Shown: positions 50,355-61,354, counted from the stretch's first letter. The stretch is 64,000 nucleotides of DNA from Arthrobacter sp. SLBN-112 (GCF_030944625.1 NZ_JAUSXY010000001.1:2914001-2978000), one strand, 5' to 3'. Notes: generated from the letters alone by a model not told the origin. Translations and numbers: made by a program.

Positions 50355-50632
50355 TCAGGCGCGGGTCGACGGCGGAACGTCAGTGCCGTCTGTCGGCTCA
50401 CCGGGCTTCGCCTTGGGATGGTTCACGATGGTGCCTTCCACCGGGCCGGAGGGCTCGGAGGACTCGGCTTTGCCGTCGTTCTTCATTTCCTTGACCTCGG
50501 ATTTGATAATCCGCATGGACTGTCCAAGGCTGCGGGCCATGGCCGGAGCTGGAGCTTGGGAGCGGCAAAGAGAAGCAAAGCTACGACGATGATAATGACG
50601 ATTGGCCAGGGGCCATCAAAGAGTCTTCCCAC
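50355..50632 (-). pseudogene. tatA: Twin-arginine translocase subunit TatA, frameshifted
   Basis: The pore-forming Tat subunit. From GTG 50632 (after GAGGAAAGG) the frame gives MGRLFDGPWPIVIIIVVALLLFAAPKL, the TatA transmembrane helix. It then breaks at about 50546-50549; the amphipathic helix AMARSLGQSMRIIKSEVKEMKND and the acidic tail follow in another frame to 50355. The coding strand reads CTCCAGCTCC; one more C (CTCCCAGCTCC) would restore K-L-P-A-P-A-M-A-R-S. The total is 3n+2 bases, so one base is missing. Corrected length is 92 residues. tatC downstream is intact. Confidence 0.85.
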
Positions 50633-50664
50633 GGGAAATCCTTTCCTCTAACTACATCCTACTT

Positions 50665-51012
50665 CTATGTGAAGTCGAGATCTCCGAGCGCCTGCGGCTG
50701 GCCCCGGTCCTTTTTGCGCTGCACTCGACGGCGGCGGCGTTCTTCCCGCCTGGCCGATTTGGATGCCTCGTAATCATGTCGCATGACGGCGGGCGAGGCA
50801 AAAACGGCCGAGCCCGGCACGACACGTGACGGATCAGCAGGTTCCTCCTGCCAGTCTGCCGGGCCCAGGTTTCCCAGCCTGGCACCCGCGTCGCCCAGGT
50901 CCTTTACCGTCGCCATGAACTGGCGGTAGAGACGGATGCCCAACAGGACATAGAACAGCAGGGATACGGCGACAAGCGCTATCCAGATCAGGATCCAGGA
51001 CCACCAAGGCAT
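50665..51012 (-). CDS. Hypothetical single-span membrane protein
   Basis: A 115-residue protein not assigned to a named family. It starts with one transmembrane helix (WWSWILIWIALVAVSLLFYVLLGIRLY), followed by a predicted helical cytosolic segment (RQFMATVKDLGDAGARLGNL) and an Arg/Lys-rich region (SARREERRRRRVQRKKDRG). The start is 9 bases after the pafBC stop, so it is co-transcribed with pafBC. Conserved co-localisation with pafBC and tatA in related genomes is plausible, but I cannot check it. Confidence 0.75.
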   Translation of the reverse strand: MPWWSWILIWIALVAVSLLFYVLLGIRLYRQFMATVKDLGDAGARLGNLGPADWQEEPADPSRVVPGSAVFASPAVMRHDYEASKSARREERRRRRVQRKKDRGQPQALGDLDFT

Positions 51013-51021
51013 GCTGGAAGT

Positions 51022-53008
51022 CTATCCGCCGCAGGTTGCCAGCGACGCCGCGAGCCAGTCGCTGGCCGCGCCGGCAAGGTCCGCCGGGGCCAGGATCCTC
51101 GCCGTGCCCCCGTGCTGGGCCACGAACATAGGCAGCCACGCCGTGTTGCCGAACCTGATCTCGGCCACCAGGCCGCCGTCGGGCAGTTCCGCGATCCGCT
51201 CGGCGTAGTAGTCGTCCGCCAGTCCCCTCCCCTGCCGGGTGAGCTGGATGATGACGGTGGTGTCGTCGTCGTTGGCGGTGAAAAGCTTTGCCGGCACTCC
51301 GCCGGTGGGCGTGGCGTGCCCGCTGGCGGGTGCGCCGTTGGCATGCACCTCCTGCACCCGGTCCAGGCGGAAGTTCCGAAGCCCGGACACTTGGTGGCAC
51401 CAGGCTTCGAAATACCAGGTGTTGTCCAGTGAATAGAGCCGGAGCGGGTCGACGTCGCGAACCGTGACCGCGTCCCGCTGGGGCGACAGGTACGTCAGCC
51501 GGAGTTGCGAGCGGGATTCGATGGCCTGCCGAATGGTGGCATGGGTTTGGGCGGTCTGCGGGCGCCACTTGGGGTCCGGCGATGGAGGCTGCCCGGAGGC
51601 CCTCCTCACCGGCCGCGGCAAGCAGCTTGAGGGTGACGGATTCCAGTACGCCCCCGCCGGGCAGGTCCGGCAGGCCGTTGAGCGTCTCGAGGCCGGTCAG
51701 CAGCGCACAGGCTTCCTCGACGGTGAACCGGACGGGCCGCTTCAGGTCGAGGTCCTGGGAAATGAAGACGTGGTCATTTTCCCACTGGATATCGAGCAAA
51801 TCATCCGGGTACCCCTCAGGCAGCCCGGAGCAGATGAGGATCTGGAGATCGGCCTCAAGTTCCTCGCGTGTGATCCCAAAATGCCTGGCGACATCCTGGA
51901 TGTGCAGGCCCTGGTTGTGGACCAGGAAGGGGACCAGCTGGAGCATGCGCTTGAGCTGGTCCTCGGAGGTCCGTTTGCGGGGCGCCCGGGCGTGGACGTC
52001 GACGAACGTGTAGGCGGGGACGGGCGCGGCGCTGAAGGCTGCCGCGGCCCGAAGGCGGCGGCGCACTGCCGCGGCGAGGTCTTCCGGGTCTACCGCCAGG
52101 GCGTCGGGCCCGTAGGAGGCAAGTTCCTCGGCAAGCACTTCCGGATCGCGGTACTCCAGGACAAGCCGGTCAAAACCGTCAGCGGGCTCTCCGTTCGGCT
52201 CCTGCGGTGCGGTGCCTGCTGCGCGGCTCCGCAACGCGAGGAGGCGCCCCTTCCTGACGTCCACGACGGCGGTGCGCAGCGGCAGTTCAGGCAGCCGGTC
52301 CAGTTCGGCGCGGATACTGAAGTCCACGGGCGGTGAGTACCGGTCTTTGGCCAGGGTGGTTACCGCGCTGGTGAACCGGGAAAGGCGGAAATGCCTGGGC
52401 GCGCTCCGGGTCCGGTCGTACCCCATCAGGTACCACTGGCCAAAGCGGCTGCCAAGGCCCCAGGGCTCAACCACCCGTTCTTCTTCCTTGCCGGTGCTGC
52501 CGGCCAGGTACGTGAAGCTGACGGGATGACTGGCGTGCATGGCGGTGACGATGTCATCGAAGGCCTGCCCGGCAGGCTTGATCCGGGGCTGCACGCCGGC
52601 GGGGAGTTCAACCTCCGCCAGCCGCCCGGAGGCCTGGATCTTGCGCAGTGCGCTCCGGGCCGCCGTACCCAACGCGGCCCGCTCCCAGAGCTGCGAAGCC
52701 AACAGCAGGACAGTCCATTCCTCGGGTCCCAGCTCGACATCCGGCAGCCTGTTGGATTCCTTGCCGATCCGGTAACGGGTTGTGGCGGGGTCGTCTTCGC
52801 TCCAGCCGGAGTCCGTCAGAGTCTCGACGTCGAAGCCCATTGACCGCAAATCATTCTTGTCGCGTTCGAACATCCGCCCAAACGCAACGTCGTTGCCGGA
52901 GGCGTCGTGATAGACCTTTTCCCGCAATTCGCTGCGGCGCAGCCCATAGCGGGTATTCAGGAGCGCGATCAGCAGGTTGAGGAGTCGTTCAGTGCGGGAT
53001 ACGGACAC
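51022..53008 (-). pseudogene. pafBC: Fused PafB-PafC (PafBC) transcriptional regulator, frameshifted
   Basis: A natural fusion of PafB and PafC, about 661 residues when repaired. The PafB half has the winged helix SRTERLLNLLIALLNTRYGLRRSELREKV and a WYL domain (VSFTYLAG ... RVVEPWGLG). The PafC half begins near residue 343 with KRTSEDQLKRMLQLVPFLVHNQGLHIQDVARHFGITREEL and a second WYL domain (LRLTYLSPQRDAVTVRDVDPLRLYSLDNTWYFEAWC). PafBC activates the LexA-independent DNA damage response in actinobacteria; the fused form is known from Arthrobacter. The frame breaks at 51560-51562 (GTGGCGCCCGCAGAC, one extra C on the coding strand), and the second WYL domain reads on in another frame to 51022. 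The GTG at 53008 is chosen as start. Confidence 0.9.
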
Positions 53009-53110
53009 CTTGGCTACGTTACTAAACTCCCCCGCCGAAAACCGAAAGCGCGGCAGCATGGGGAACATCTCCATGCTGCCGCGCTTGCGGGTGTTGTGGT
53101 GTGCTGGAAG

Positions 53111-53506
53111 TCAGCGGACCCCGACGAGGTCCACGACGAAGATCAGTGCCTCGTTGGGCTTGATCGCCCCACCGGCTCCGCGGGAGCCGTACGCCAGCTC
53201 GGAGGGGATCTCGAGACGGCGGCGGCCGCCGACCTTCATGCCCAGCAGGCCCTGGTCCCAGCCCTGGATGACCTGGCCGACGCCGACCCGGAAGTCCAGC
53301 GGTGCGCCGCGGCCCCATGAGGCGTCGAACTCTTCGCCGGTGGACCAGGCCACGCCGACGTAATGGGTGGAGACCGTGTCCCCCGCCTGGGCTTCCCGGC
53401 CATCGCCCTCGATCAGGTCGGTGATGACCAGTTCGGTGGGGACATCGCCTTCCGGAAAATCGATCTCGGGTTTCTGGCGGTCGAATTCCCGCTGTCCAAA
53501 CGACAT
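53111..53506 (-). CDS. FKBP-type peptidyl-prolyl cis-trans isomerase
   Basis: A 131-residue cytoplasmic FKBP isomerase. The FKBP core is complete: GDTVSTHYVGVAWSTGEEFDASWGRGAPLDFRVGVGQVIQGWDQGLLGMKVGGRRRLEIPSELAYG followed by LIFVVDLVGV. There is no signal peptide. The start follows AGAGGAGCAAGC. It lies between pafBC and a second FKBP gene encoding a lipoprotein. Confidence 0.93.
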   Translation of the reverse strand: MSFGQREFDRQKPEIDFPEGDVPTELVITDLIEGDGREAQAGDTVSTHYVGVAWSTGEEFDASWGRGAPLDFRVGVGQVIQGWDQGLLGMKVGGRRRLEIPSELAYGSRGAGGAIKPNEALIFVVDLVGVR

Positions 53507-53572
53507 GCTTGCTCCTCTGCGTGAGTGATCTGGTGGGTGCCGCGAAAGGATGCGGCCTCCCTGTAAGTGTTG

Positions 53573-54541
53573 CTACTTGACCCCGAGGATGTCCACTACG
53601 AACACAAGGTCACCTTTTGCCTGGCCCTGGCCGGCATCGCCGTACGCCAGGTCCTTGGGGATGACCAGCAGGACGCGGGAACCGACCGTCTTACCGGCCA
53701 GGCCCTGGGTCCAGCCCTTGATGACACCGGTCAACGGGAAGGTTGCGGGCTGGCCGCGGTCGAAGCTGGAATCGAACTTGGTGCCGTCGGCGAGGTTGAC
53801 GCCCACGTAGTTCACGGTCAGGGTGTCCGATTCCTTGACGGTGGCGCCGGTGCCCTTGATCAGGTCCTGCGACACCAGGGATGTGGGTGCAGGAGCACCT
53901 GCAACGTTGATTGCCGGTACACCGTCTTTTTCCGTCACGGTCGGCAGGCCGGCGGGTGGCGTCACGGTCTCGCCCTGGGGTTTGTCCAGGACAGGAGTGG
54001 AGTCGGCAGCGGAAATTACCTTGATGATCAGCAGCTGGGAGGGATCAGCTGCAGCACTCGGGCTGGGGCTGGCGCCGTCGGACGGGCTGGGGCTTGCTGA
54101 CGGGGCACTCTGCTGGCCCGGGACGGCCAGCGCCAGGCTGGATCCAACCTTGGCGCCGACGAACGCGTTGTAGATGACCGGGCTGCTGGTCTTGAGGTCG
54201 TCGGTCAGCTCAAGGCTCTCGGGCTCGCTGGGGAACGTGTCCTCCAACTGGGAACCGTCCGTGCCGTTGAGGGCCAGGATGGAGATTTTGGCCACTTGGT
54301 TCGCCTTGACGGCATCGCCGCTGCCTTCCGAGACGACCTTGATGGTGGGTTCGGTGACTGCCAGGGGCTTGTCAAAGTCCACACCCGGGGCTTTCTTGTC
54401 CCCGTTGTCGGTCAGCTTGAGGGAGTCGAACTTTGCAGTGTCCCCGGCGGACTGGCTGGTGGGCTCAGGCTGTGAAGCTGTGCCTCCACAGGCGGTCAGC
54501 AGCAGCAGGCCGGGAAGGAGGATTGCTAGTAGTCGGCGCAC
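53573..54541 (-). CDS. FKBP-type peptidyl-prolyl isomerase lipoprotein
   Basis: A 322-residue surface lipoprotein. The signal peptide ends in the lipobox LTAC, then there are two FKBP-like regions: a degenerate N-terminal one (IKVVSEGSGDAVKANQVAKISILALNGTDGSQLEDTF) and a full C-terminal one (GTGATVKESDTLTVNYVGVNLADGTKFDSSFDRG to LVFVVDILGVK), separated by a Ser/Pro linker (PSASPSPSDGASPSPS). GTG 54541 gives a compact n-region (MRRLLAILLPG); ATG 54586 would add 15 residues. It probably folds exported proteins. It sits between pafA and the cytoplasmic FKBP gene. Confidence 0.9.
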   Translation of the reverse strand: MRRLLAILLPGLLLLTACGGTASQPEPTSQSAGDTAKFDSLKLTDNGDKKAPGVDFDKPLAVTEPTIKVVSEGSGDAVKANQVAKISILALNGTDGSQLEDTFPSEPESLELTDDLKTSSPVIYNAFVGAKVGSSLALAVPGQQSAPSASPSPSDGASPSPSAAADPSQLLIIKVISAADSTPVLDKPQGETVTPPAGLPTVTEKDGVPAINVAGAPAPTSLVSQDLIKGTGATVKESDTLTVNYVGVNLADGTKFDSSFDRGQPATFPLTGVIKGWTQGLAGKTVGSRVLLVIPKDLAYGDAGQGQAKGDLVFVVDILGVK

Positions 54542-54655
54542 GTAGGAAAACTTTCGTCGGGGCAGGGTGGATACGACATTCCGCATGGCAGCGGACAGTG
54601 TCGTGGAAGGTCCCGTTAAAGGGACCTTATCCAGAATAGACCCTGAAGCTGGACG

Positions 54656-56020
54656 TCAGCCCATAGAGTCGAGCAGCGCATCGACACGCTCATCCACGCT
54701 GCGGAAAGGATCCTTGCAGAGAATCGTCTGGTGGGCGCGGTCGTTGAGTTTCAGGTGTACCCAGTCCACGGTGTAGTCACGTCCCAGCTCCTGTGCCCGG
54801 CGGACGAAGTCACCCCGCAGCTTGGCGCGTGTGGTTTGCGGCGGCGCGTCCACGGCACCCTTGATGACGGTATCGTCAACGATCCGGCGCACGGCACCGC
54901 GGGACTGCAGCAAATAGTAGATGCCCCGGCTGCGGGAGATGTCGTGATACGTCAGATCAAGTTGGGCGATGCGTGGCGCATCCAGGCCCAGGCCATGGCG
55001 TTCGCGGTAGTTGTCCATCAGCTTCTTCTTGATGGCCCAGTCGATTTCGGTGTCGATGCTCCTGGTATCACCGGCTTCGATCGCATGCAGGGTCCGCTCC
55101 CACAGGTCGAGGATCAGCGGAACGTGCGGGTTGTGGGCGCCATGCTCCTGCACGAAGGCAGTGACCTTGCTGAGGTACTCCTGCTGGATCTCAAGGGCGG
55201 TGAGCTGGCGCCCGTTGGCGAGCCGCACCAGTGCCCTGCCACTGAGGTCATGGGAAATTTCGCGGATGCTCCGGATGGGGTTTTCCATCCGCATGTCGCG
55301 CATGATCACCCCTGCTTCGATCATCCGCAGGACCAGGTCCACGGTGCCGACCTTCATCAGGGCCGTAGCCTCTGACATGTTCGAGTCCCCGACGATGACG
55401 TGCAGCCGCCGGTAGAACTCAGCATCCGCATGGGGCTCATCCCGGGTGTTGATGATGGGCCGGGACCGTGTGGTGGCCGAGGAGACGCCCTCCCAGATGT
55501 GGTCGGCGCGCTGGGAAAACGCATACGTGGCTCCGTGCGGAGTCTTCAGGATTTTTCCGGCGCCTGCGATGAGTTGGCGGGTCACCAGGAACGGAATCAG
55601 GATCTCGGCGAGGCGGGAAAACTCTCCGCGCCGCGGGATGAGGTAGTTTTCGTGGCTGCCGTAGGAGTTGCCGGCAGAGTCGGTGTTGTTCTTGAACAGG
55701 TACACAGTGCCGTTGAAGCCTTCTGCGGCCAGACGTGCCTGGGCCTCATCCACGAGGTCGTCAAGGATCAGCTCACCGGCGCGGTCATGGGCGATCAGCT
55801 GGGCCAGGTCATCGCATTCGGCAGTGGCGTATTCCGGATGCGACCCGACATCGAGGTAGAGCCGGGAACCGTTGGTGAGGAACACGTTGGATGAGCGTCC
55901 CCAGCTGACAACCTTGCGGAAGAGGTACCGCGCCACCTCCTCAGGAGCAAGAGGCCTCGAATCGGGGCTTGAGTAGGAGATTCCGAATTCGGTTTCGATA
56001 CCGAAGATTCTTTTGTCCAC
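54656..56020 (-). CDS. pafA: Pup--protein ligase PafA
   Basis: A 454-residue glutamine synthetase-fold ligase that joins Pup, through its C-terminal glutamate, to substrate lysines using ATP. The N-terminus [13 protein letters not shown] carries the catalytic ETE motif, and the later segment [21 protein letters not shown] is shared with Dop; [28 protein letters not shown] follows. The GTG start is preceded by a perfect AGGAGG that overlaps the prcA stop, so pafA is part of the proteasome operon. Confidence 0.97.
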   Translation of the reverse strand: MDKRIFGIETEFGISYSSPDSRPLAPEEVARYLFRKVVSWGRSSNVFLTNGSRLYLDVGSHPEYATAECDDLAQLIAHDRAGELILDDLVDEAQARLAAEGFNGTVYLFKNNTDSAGNSYGSHENYLIPRRGEFSRLAEILIPFLVTRQLIAGAGKILKTPHGATYAFSQRADHIWEGVSSATTRSRPIINTRDEPHADAEFYRRLHVIVGDSNMSEATALMKVGTVDLVLRMIEAGVIMRDMRMENPIRSIREISHDLSGRALVRLANGRQLTALEIQQEYLSKVTAFVQEHGAHNPHVPLILDLWERTLHAIEAGDTRSIDTEIDWAIKKKLMDNYRERHGLGLDAPRIAQLDLTYHDISRSRGIYYLLQSRGAVRRIVDDTVIKGAVDAPPQTTRAKLRGDFVRRAQELGRDYTVDWVHLKLNDRAHQTILCKDPFRSVDERVDALLDSMG

Positions 56021-56029
56021 GTGGTCCTC

Positions 56030-56741
56030 CTAGGCCAGCAATGCAGTAATGTCCGCGTCGTTCAGCCGGCGGAATGCGCGCCGTGAGCCGCGGGAGCTTT
56101 CGGACAGCCTGTCCAAGACCGCCACTTCCAGTGCACTTGCGGGCAGCGGTGTGGCAGGCTGATCCGTCTCCGCGGCCGGCGAAAGCCCCTTCAGCGCCAG
56201 GCGTACGGCGTCGGCGAAACCCAGGGCGGCCTGCCAGCCGGCGCCGATGGCGGAGGAGACCTTCTCGGCCTGGCCGCCCATAACGACGAAGCTGTGCTCG
56301 TCGGCGATCGAGCCGTCAAAGGTCAGCCTGTAGAGGTGGTCGTCGGCCTGGGTTGGGCCTACCTCGGCCACGGCCAGCTCCACCTCGAAGGGCTTTTGCT
56401 CGGCCGTGAAGACCGCGCCCAGGCTTTGCGCGTACACGCTCGCCAGGCCGCGGGCGGTCACGTCCTCGCGGTCATAGGAGTAGCCGCGCACGTCGGCGTA
56501 GCGGACACCAGCCTGGCGGAGGCTCTCGAATTCGTTGTATTTCCCCACGGCGGCCGAAAGCGATCTTGTCGTAGATTTCGCCGATTTTGTGCAATGACGG
56601 CGAGGGGTTCTCAGCGACCAGTGCGATGCCGTCTGCGCAGCTGATCACAACCACGGAGCGGCCACGGGCGATGCCTTTCCGCGCAAAATCCGCGCGGTCC
56701 TTCATCAGCTGTTCGGGCGAAACGTAGAACTGCTGCGTCAT
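56030..56741 (-). pseudogene. prcA: Proteasome alpha subunit, frameshifted
   Basis: The alpha ring subunit of the 20S proteasome, 236 residues when repaired. From ATG 56741 the frame gives [47 protein letters not shown] and on to EIYDKIAF, then breaks at 56554-56555; [30 protein letters not shown] continues in another frame to 56030. The coding strand reads GCTTTCGGCCGCC where GCTTTCGCCGCC is expected, one extra G. The alpha-subunit gating N-terminus is intact. prcB ends one base before the start, so they are coupled. An otherwise complete proteasome locus argues for a sequence error. Confidence 0.92.
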
Positions 56742-56742
56742 C

Positions 56743-57564
56743 TCAGGCCTCCCGTCCGGCGATGGTCCGGGACTCGATGACGTTGCGCGAGGCGGCGGAG
56801 AGTTCAGCATCAGGAACCCGCCGGGCACCCGTCTTGTCCACCGTGTAGACGACCGGCCACAACTGCCGGACAGTATCGGGTCCGCCGGTGGCGGAATCGT
56901 CGTCGGCGGCGTCGTAGAGGGATTCCACTGCGACGGACAGCGCCTCGGCGGCGGTGAGCCTGGGCCGCCAAAGCTTCTTCAGGGCACCCCGTGCAAAGAC
57001 CGAACCCGAGCCCACCGTGTGGTGCTCGTGTTCCTCATACCTACCCCCCGTGACGTCATAGGAGAACAGCCGGCCCACGTTGGCGCCGGTGTCAAAACCG
57101 GCGAACAACGGAACCACGGCCAGGCCCTGTAATGCCATGGGCAGGTTGCCCCTGATCATGGCGCCAAGCCGGTTGGCCTTGCCCTCGAGGCTGAGCTGGG
57201 TGCCCTCGATCTTTTCGTAGTGCTCGAGTTCAACCTGGAACAGCCGGGTCAGGTCGATCGCAATGCCGGCTGTTCCCGCGATGCCAAGGACCGAGAACCT
57301 GTCGGCGGGGAAAACCTTCTCAATGTGCCGGCTGGCAATGACATTTCCCATGGTGGCCCGCCTGTCGCCGGCCATCAGGACTCCGTCGTTGTAGCTCATG
57401 GCAACGATCGTGGTGGCGTGCGGAACCTGCACGGGGGCAGCCGCGGACGCACTGCCGATCAGGGACCGGCTAAAGGGCAATAACTCCGGCCGGTCCCGCT
57501 GCAGATGTTCGGTAAAGGACGAGGTGGCGTTGGCGGCTACCTGGTTGGCGGTTGATTCCTGCAC
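56743..57564 (-). CDS. prcB: Proteasome beta subunit
   Basis: The 273-residue catalytic subunit of the 20S proteasome. A 50-residue propeptide is removed to expose Thr51 ([26 protein letters not shown]), the N-terminal nucleophile; the catalytic Asp and Lys neighbourhood (GDRRAT, VFPAD) is conserved. The GTG start at 57564 follows AAGGAGTGATGA. It lies between pup and prcA, as in mycobacteria. Confidence 0.97.
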   Translation of the reverse strand: MQESTANQVAANATSSFTEHLQRDRPELLPFSRSLIGSASAAAPVQVPHATTIVAMSYNDGVLMAGDRRATMGNVIASRHIEKVFPADRFSVLGIAGTAGIAIDLTRLFQVELEHYEKIEGTQLSLEGKANRLGAMIRGNLPMALQGLAVVPLFAGFDTGANVGRLFSYDVTGGRYEEHEHHTVGSGSVFARGALKKLWRPRLTAAEALSVAVESLYDAADDDSATGGPDTVRQLWPVVYTVDKTGARRVPDAELSAASRNVIESRTIAGREA

Positions 57565-57644
57565 TCATCACTCCTTGAACGTGGTACTTCAACGTCGGTA
57601 CAGATTCCGGCCGGCCGCGGCTTCCGCCACCCATCGGTTCCGGG

Positions 57645-57848
57645 TTACTGGCCGCCTTTTTGGACGAATGCCCGGACGAACTCTTCGGCGTTTGATTCCA
57701 GGACGCCGTCGATTTCATCCAGGAGGTCGTCCACTCCTTCTGTCGATGCCGATGCCTGCGCCTCGGGCGATGCCGGGGGTGCCTCGGGAATGTCGTCTTC
57801 GACCTGGCTGTCACGTGACTGCGGCTGCTGTTGCTCCTGGCCTGCCAT
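57645..57848 (-). CDS. pup: Prokaryotic ubiquitin-like protein Pup
   Basis: The 67-residue protein tag for proteasomal degradation. It is an acidic, intrinsically disordered protein (start MAGQEQQQPQSRDSQVEDD) with a helical ARC-binding region (DDLLDEIDGVLESNAEEFVRAFVQK) and the diagnostic C-terminus GGQ, whose Gln is deamidated by Dop to Glu before ligation by PafA. The frame extends upstream to 57902, but ATG 57848 has GGAGGGAAACC and the expected N-terminus. Confidence 0.97.
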   Translation of the reverse strand: MAGQEQQQPQSRDSQVEDDIPEAPPASPEAQASASTEGVDDLLDEIDGVLESNAEEFVRAFVQKGGQ

Positions 57849-57932
57849 CGGTTTCCCTCCTCGTGCTTCCGGCGGATCCGGCGGATCCTCCGATATCCCC
57901 ATCCTGCCACGGGACGGGCATTCCGGCGCGGT

Positions 57933-59606
57933 TTACGCCGCAGGCGGAGCGCTGTTGTGTCCCAGCAGTTCTCCCAGGAACGGTCCAGCTTCCCGGTAGC
58001 GTTCAAACAACGCTCCGGTCAGGTCTTTGGTTCCCCTCAAGGGTTCGCGGGTGGGCACGCGTTGAAGCCGTCCGTACCCTGGTACGTCGAAGATCACCGA
58101 ATCCCAGCTGGCGCCCACGACATCCTTGCCGAAGCTGCTGATGCACTTTCCGCGGAAGAACGCCCGCGTATCCTGCGGGGGCTCCGCCACGGCGGCAGCG
58201 ATGGCGGCGTCGTCCACCACGCGCTGCATCCGGCCCCTGGCCAGCATGCGGTAGTACAGGCCCTTTTCCGGCCTGATGTCGGACCATTGCAGATCCACCA
58301 AGCCCAGCCGGGCATCGCTCCATTCCAAGCCGTCGCGCTGGCGGTAACCGTCCAGGAGGGACAGTTTTGCCAGCCACTCCACCGACCCGGCGGCGGCTGT
58401 CCTGTCGTTATCCAGTTGCGTCAGGACGGTGGCCCATCGTTCCAGGACCCCGTGGGTGTGGCCGTCGCCGTCCACGGCGTCACCCACACCGGTGTCCTGC
58501 GCATGTTTGGCGGCGGCCTCGTGGTACATCCACTGAAGGTCCAGCGCCGTCACCCGCCGGCCGTCCAGCAGGCGCAGCTTCGCGGTCAGCGACGTATCGT
58601 GGCTGACCGTCTTGAGTGCGGTGACGGGCTCGTAGACCTCAATTTTCGGCGCCAGTCCGGCCTCAATCAGGCTGAGGACCAGGGCGGTGGTACCGAACTT
58701 CAGGTAGTTGGAGACCTGGCTGAGGTTGGCATCTCCAATGATCACGTGCAGGCGCCGGTACTTGTCAGCGGTAGCGTGGGGCTCATCCCTGGTGTTGATG
58801 ATGGGGCGGCGGATTGTGGTTTCCAGCCCAACTTCGGCCTCGAAAAAGTCGGCCCGCTGGCTGACCTGGAAGCCGGGCGTGGAGCTGTCCTGTCCTATCC
58901 CCAGTCTCCCGGCTCCGCACACCACCTGGCGGCTGACGAAGAACGGTGTCAGCCCGCGGACAATGTCGCCAAACGGCACGGAGCGGGGCATGAGGTAGTT
59001 TTCATGCGACCCATAGGAAACTGACTTGTTGTCAGTGTTGTTCTTGTAGAGGTTCACCGGAGGCAGGGCAGGGTCCGCTGCCAGGCGGCGGACGGCGGCC
59101 AGCGCCACGAGGTCGCCCGCGGCATCCCAGGCCACAGCGTCGCGCGGGTTGGTCACCTCGGGGCTTGAGTACTCCGGGTGGGCGTGGTCAACGTACAGCC
59201 GTGCCCCGTTGCCGAGGACCATGTTCATCAACAGGGACCCGGATTCATCCTGGCCGTCCAGCTCAAGTTCCTCACGGCCATAGGCCAACGCTACGGACTC
59301 TGCATCAAGCACTGGTGGCTGGTCGGTCAGCTGGCTGGGATGCGCAGACCCACGGTCCACTGTCCAGCCGCGGGCATCGTGCAGGGGTTCTTCGTCCGTA
59401 TAGTCCCACCGGGTTTCGGCTCCCCCGGCGGCCCGCTGCCGGGTGACCTGGGCGTAGGCCTGGACAACGCGGGCACTCATCATGGTTGCGTTGGCCGAGG
59501 GTGCGGACGGAGCATGGATGCCGTATTCGGTTTCCGCTCCCATGACCCGCATGGCCCCGCCGACGGGGAGGGCCTCCCCGACGGCGGGTCCTTGTGCACC
59601 CGTCAT
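57933..59606 (-). CDS. dop: Pup deamidase/depupylase Dop
   Basis: A 557-residue enzyme related to PafA that deamidates Pup's C-terminal Gln and removes Pup from substrates. The [22 protein letters not shown] motif holds the catalytic ETE and, unlike PafA, the Dop loop region; [21 protein letters not shown] and [28 protein letters not shown] match the family. The ATG at 59606 overlaps the ARC stop as ATGA, giving translational coupling; a second ATG at 59552 ([11 protein letters not shown]) is an alternative. Confidence 0.96.
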   Translation of the reverse strand: MTGAQGPAVGEALPVGGAMRVMGAETEYGIHAPSAPSANATMMSARVVQAYAQVTRQRAAGGAETRWDYTDEEPLHDARGWTVDRGSAHPSQLTDQPPVLDAESVALAYGREELELDGQDESGSLLMNMVLGNGARLYVDHAHPEYSSPEVTNPRDAVAWDAAGDLVALAAVRRLAADPALPPVNLYKNNTDNKSVSYGSHENYLMPRSVPFGDIVRGLTPFFVSRQVVCGAGRLGIGQDSSTPGFQVSQRADFFEAEVGLETTIRRPIINTRDEPHATADKYRRLHVIIGDANLSQVSNYLKFGTTALVLSLIEAGLAPKIEVYEPVTALKTVSHDTSLTAKLRLLDGRRVTALDLQWMYHEAAAKHAQDTGVGDAVDGDGHTHGVLERWATVLTQLDNDRTAAAGSVEWLAKLSLLDGYRQRDGLEWSDARLGLVDLQWSDIRPEKGLYYRMLARGRMQRVVDDAAIAAAVAEPPQDTRAFFRGKCISSFGKDVVGASWDSVIFDVPGYGRLQRVPTREPLRGTKDLTGALFERYREAGPFLGELLGHNSAPPAA

Positions 59607-61354
59607 AGATACTGTCCCGTGGTGGGCATGGTTTCGATCGACTTTCCGGGCTCCTGCCCGGCCTTGCCTTGGACGATGGTACGGATGTAAGTGATCCGTT
59701 CGCCCTTCTTCCCGGAGATCCGTGCCCAGTCGTCGGGATTGGTGGTGTTGGGCATGTCCTCGTGTTCGCGGAACTCATCCACCACAGCGCGCAGGAGGTG
59801 CTCGATCCGCAGGCCCTTCTGGTGCGCGGTCAGCAAATCCTTGATGGCGTATTTCTTTGCCCGGTCCACTACGTTCTGGACCACGGCGCCCGAGTTGAAG
59901 TCCTTGAAGTACAGCATCTCGGTATCACCGTTGGCGTAGGTGACCTCCAGGAACTCGTTGGACTTGTCCGTGGAGTACATGGCTTCCACGGTGCGCTGGA
60001 CCATGGCGTCAACCGTCGCCTGGACGTCACCGTTGTGTTCGGCCAGGTCCGATTCGTGGAACGGCAGGTCCGGGGTGATGTATTTGTTGAAGATGTCGGC
60101 GGCGGCTTCCGCGTCCGGGCGCTGGATCTTGACCTTCACATCCAGCCGGCCCGGCCGGAGGATGGCGGGGTCGATCATGTCTTCGCGGTTGGACGCGCCG
60201 ATCACGATTACGTTGTCGAGTCGTTCCACACCGTCGATTTCGCTCAGGAGCTGGGGCACGATGGTGGTCTCGACGTCGGACGAAATCCCGGTGCCGCGGG
60301 TGCGGAAGAGCGAGTCCATCTCGTCGAAGAACACCACCACGGGGCTGCCGTCGGAGGCCTTTTCCCTGGCGCGGGAGAAGATCAGGCGGATGTGCCGTTC
60401 GGTCTCGCCCACATATTTGTCGAGGAGTTCGGGTCCCTTGATGTTGAGAAAGTAGCTCTTGAGGTCAACGTTCCCGGACCGTTCTGCTGCCCGGGCGGCG
60501 AGGGAGTTGGCCACTGCCTTGGCGATCAGGGTTTTGCCGCAACCGGGAGGACCGTAGAGCAGGATGCCCTTGGGGGCTTTCAGCCCGTGCTCACGGTAAA
60601 GGTCCGGGTGCAGGAACGGCAGTTCGACGGCGTCGCGGATCTGCTCGATTTGGGGTCCGAGGCCGCCGATGTCCTCGTAGGTGATGTCCGGGACTTCCTC
60701 CAGGACCAGGTTCTCCACCTCGGAACGGGGGACCTTCTCCAGCGCATACCCGGTGCGTGAATCGATGGAGAGGGCATCGCCAACCCGGAGCTTCTCGGCC
60801 AGGAGTGCACCGGACAGGCGGACAACGCGTTCTTCGTCCGCCCGGCCTACCACCAGGGCCCGGTCGCGTCCCAGCATTTCCTTCAGCGTGGCCAGCTCGC
60901 CGGCCCGCTCGTAACCAAGCCCGGCGACGATCAGGAGTGCCTCGTTGAGCAGCACTTCCTGCCCGACGGCCAGCTGGTTGATGTTGACCAGCGGGCTGAT
61001 GCCCACCCGCATCTTCCGCCCGGCGTTGAAGATGTCCACTGATTCCTCGGTGGCGGCCTGTCCGCTGCTGCCCGGGGCGGGTTGCCGTTTGGGGTTGATC
61101 TGCAGGATGGTGCCGAAGCTGTACGGCGGCTGCCCTTCCTGGTCAAGGGCATTCTTGAGCCGCAGGATTTCCGCTTTCGCGGTCTCGAGCATGGTGACCA
61201 GCTTGGTGTTGTTCTGCGTTGCCGCTGCGAGCTGGCGGTCGATGTGCCTGAGCTTGTCCCGAAGTATGTTGACCTGGCGGTCAGCAACCGAGAGGTCGTT
61301 GGCGGCAGACTGCTCTGCCGGTGTACGTCCGGAGTCCTGGTTTGGAGTCTCCAT
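59603..61354 (-). CDS. arc: Proteasome-associated ATPase ARC (Mpa)
   Basis: A 583-residue hexameric AAA ATPase that captures pupylated proteins, unfolds them and feeds the 20S core. Its coiled coil is at residues about 25-75 ([42 protein letters not shown]), followed by two OB-type interdomains, Walker A GPPGCGKT and Walker [12 protein letters not shown], then the C-terminal GQYL that docks into the alpha ring. In mycobacteria this protein is called Mpa. The 3' end overlaps dop by four bases. Confidence 0.97.
   Translation of the reverse strand: METPNQDSGRTPAEQSAANDLSVADRQVNILRDKLRHIDRQLAAATQNNTKLVTMLETAKAEILRLKNALDQEGQPPYSFGTILQINPKRQPAPGSSGQAATEESVDIFNAGRKMRVGISPLVNINQLAVGQEVLLNEALLIVAGLGYERAGELATLKEMLGRDRALVVGRADEERVVRLSGALLAEKLRVGDALSIDSRTGYALEKVPRSEVENLVLEEVPDITYEDIGGLGPQIEQIRDAVELPFLHPDLYREHGLKAPKGILLYGPPGCGKTLIAKAVANSLAARAAERSGNVDLKSYFLNIKGPELLDKYVGETERHIRLIFSRAREKASDGSPVVVFFDEMDSLFRTRGTGISSDVETTIVPQLLSEIDGVERLDNVIVIGASNREDMIDPAILRPGRLDVKVKIQRPDAEAAADIFNKYITPDLPFHESDLAEHNGDVQATVDAMVQRTVEAMYSTDKSNEFLEVTYANGDTEMLYFKDFNSGAVVQNVVDRAKKYAIKDLLTAHQKGLRIEHLLRAVVDEFREHEDMPNTTNPDDWARISGKKGERITYIRTIVQGKAGQEPGKSIETMPTTGQYL

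Noticed and set aside
57831..59024. 397-codon plus-strand frame over dop and the pup start
   Set aside because: Antisense shadow of dop; no ribosome-binding site or domain.
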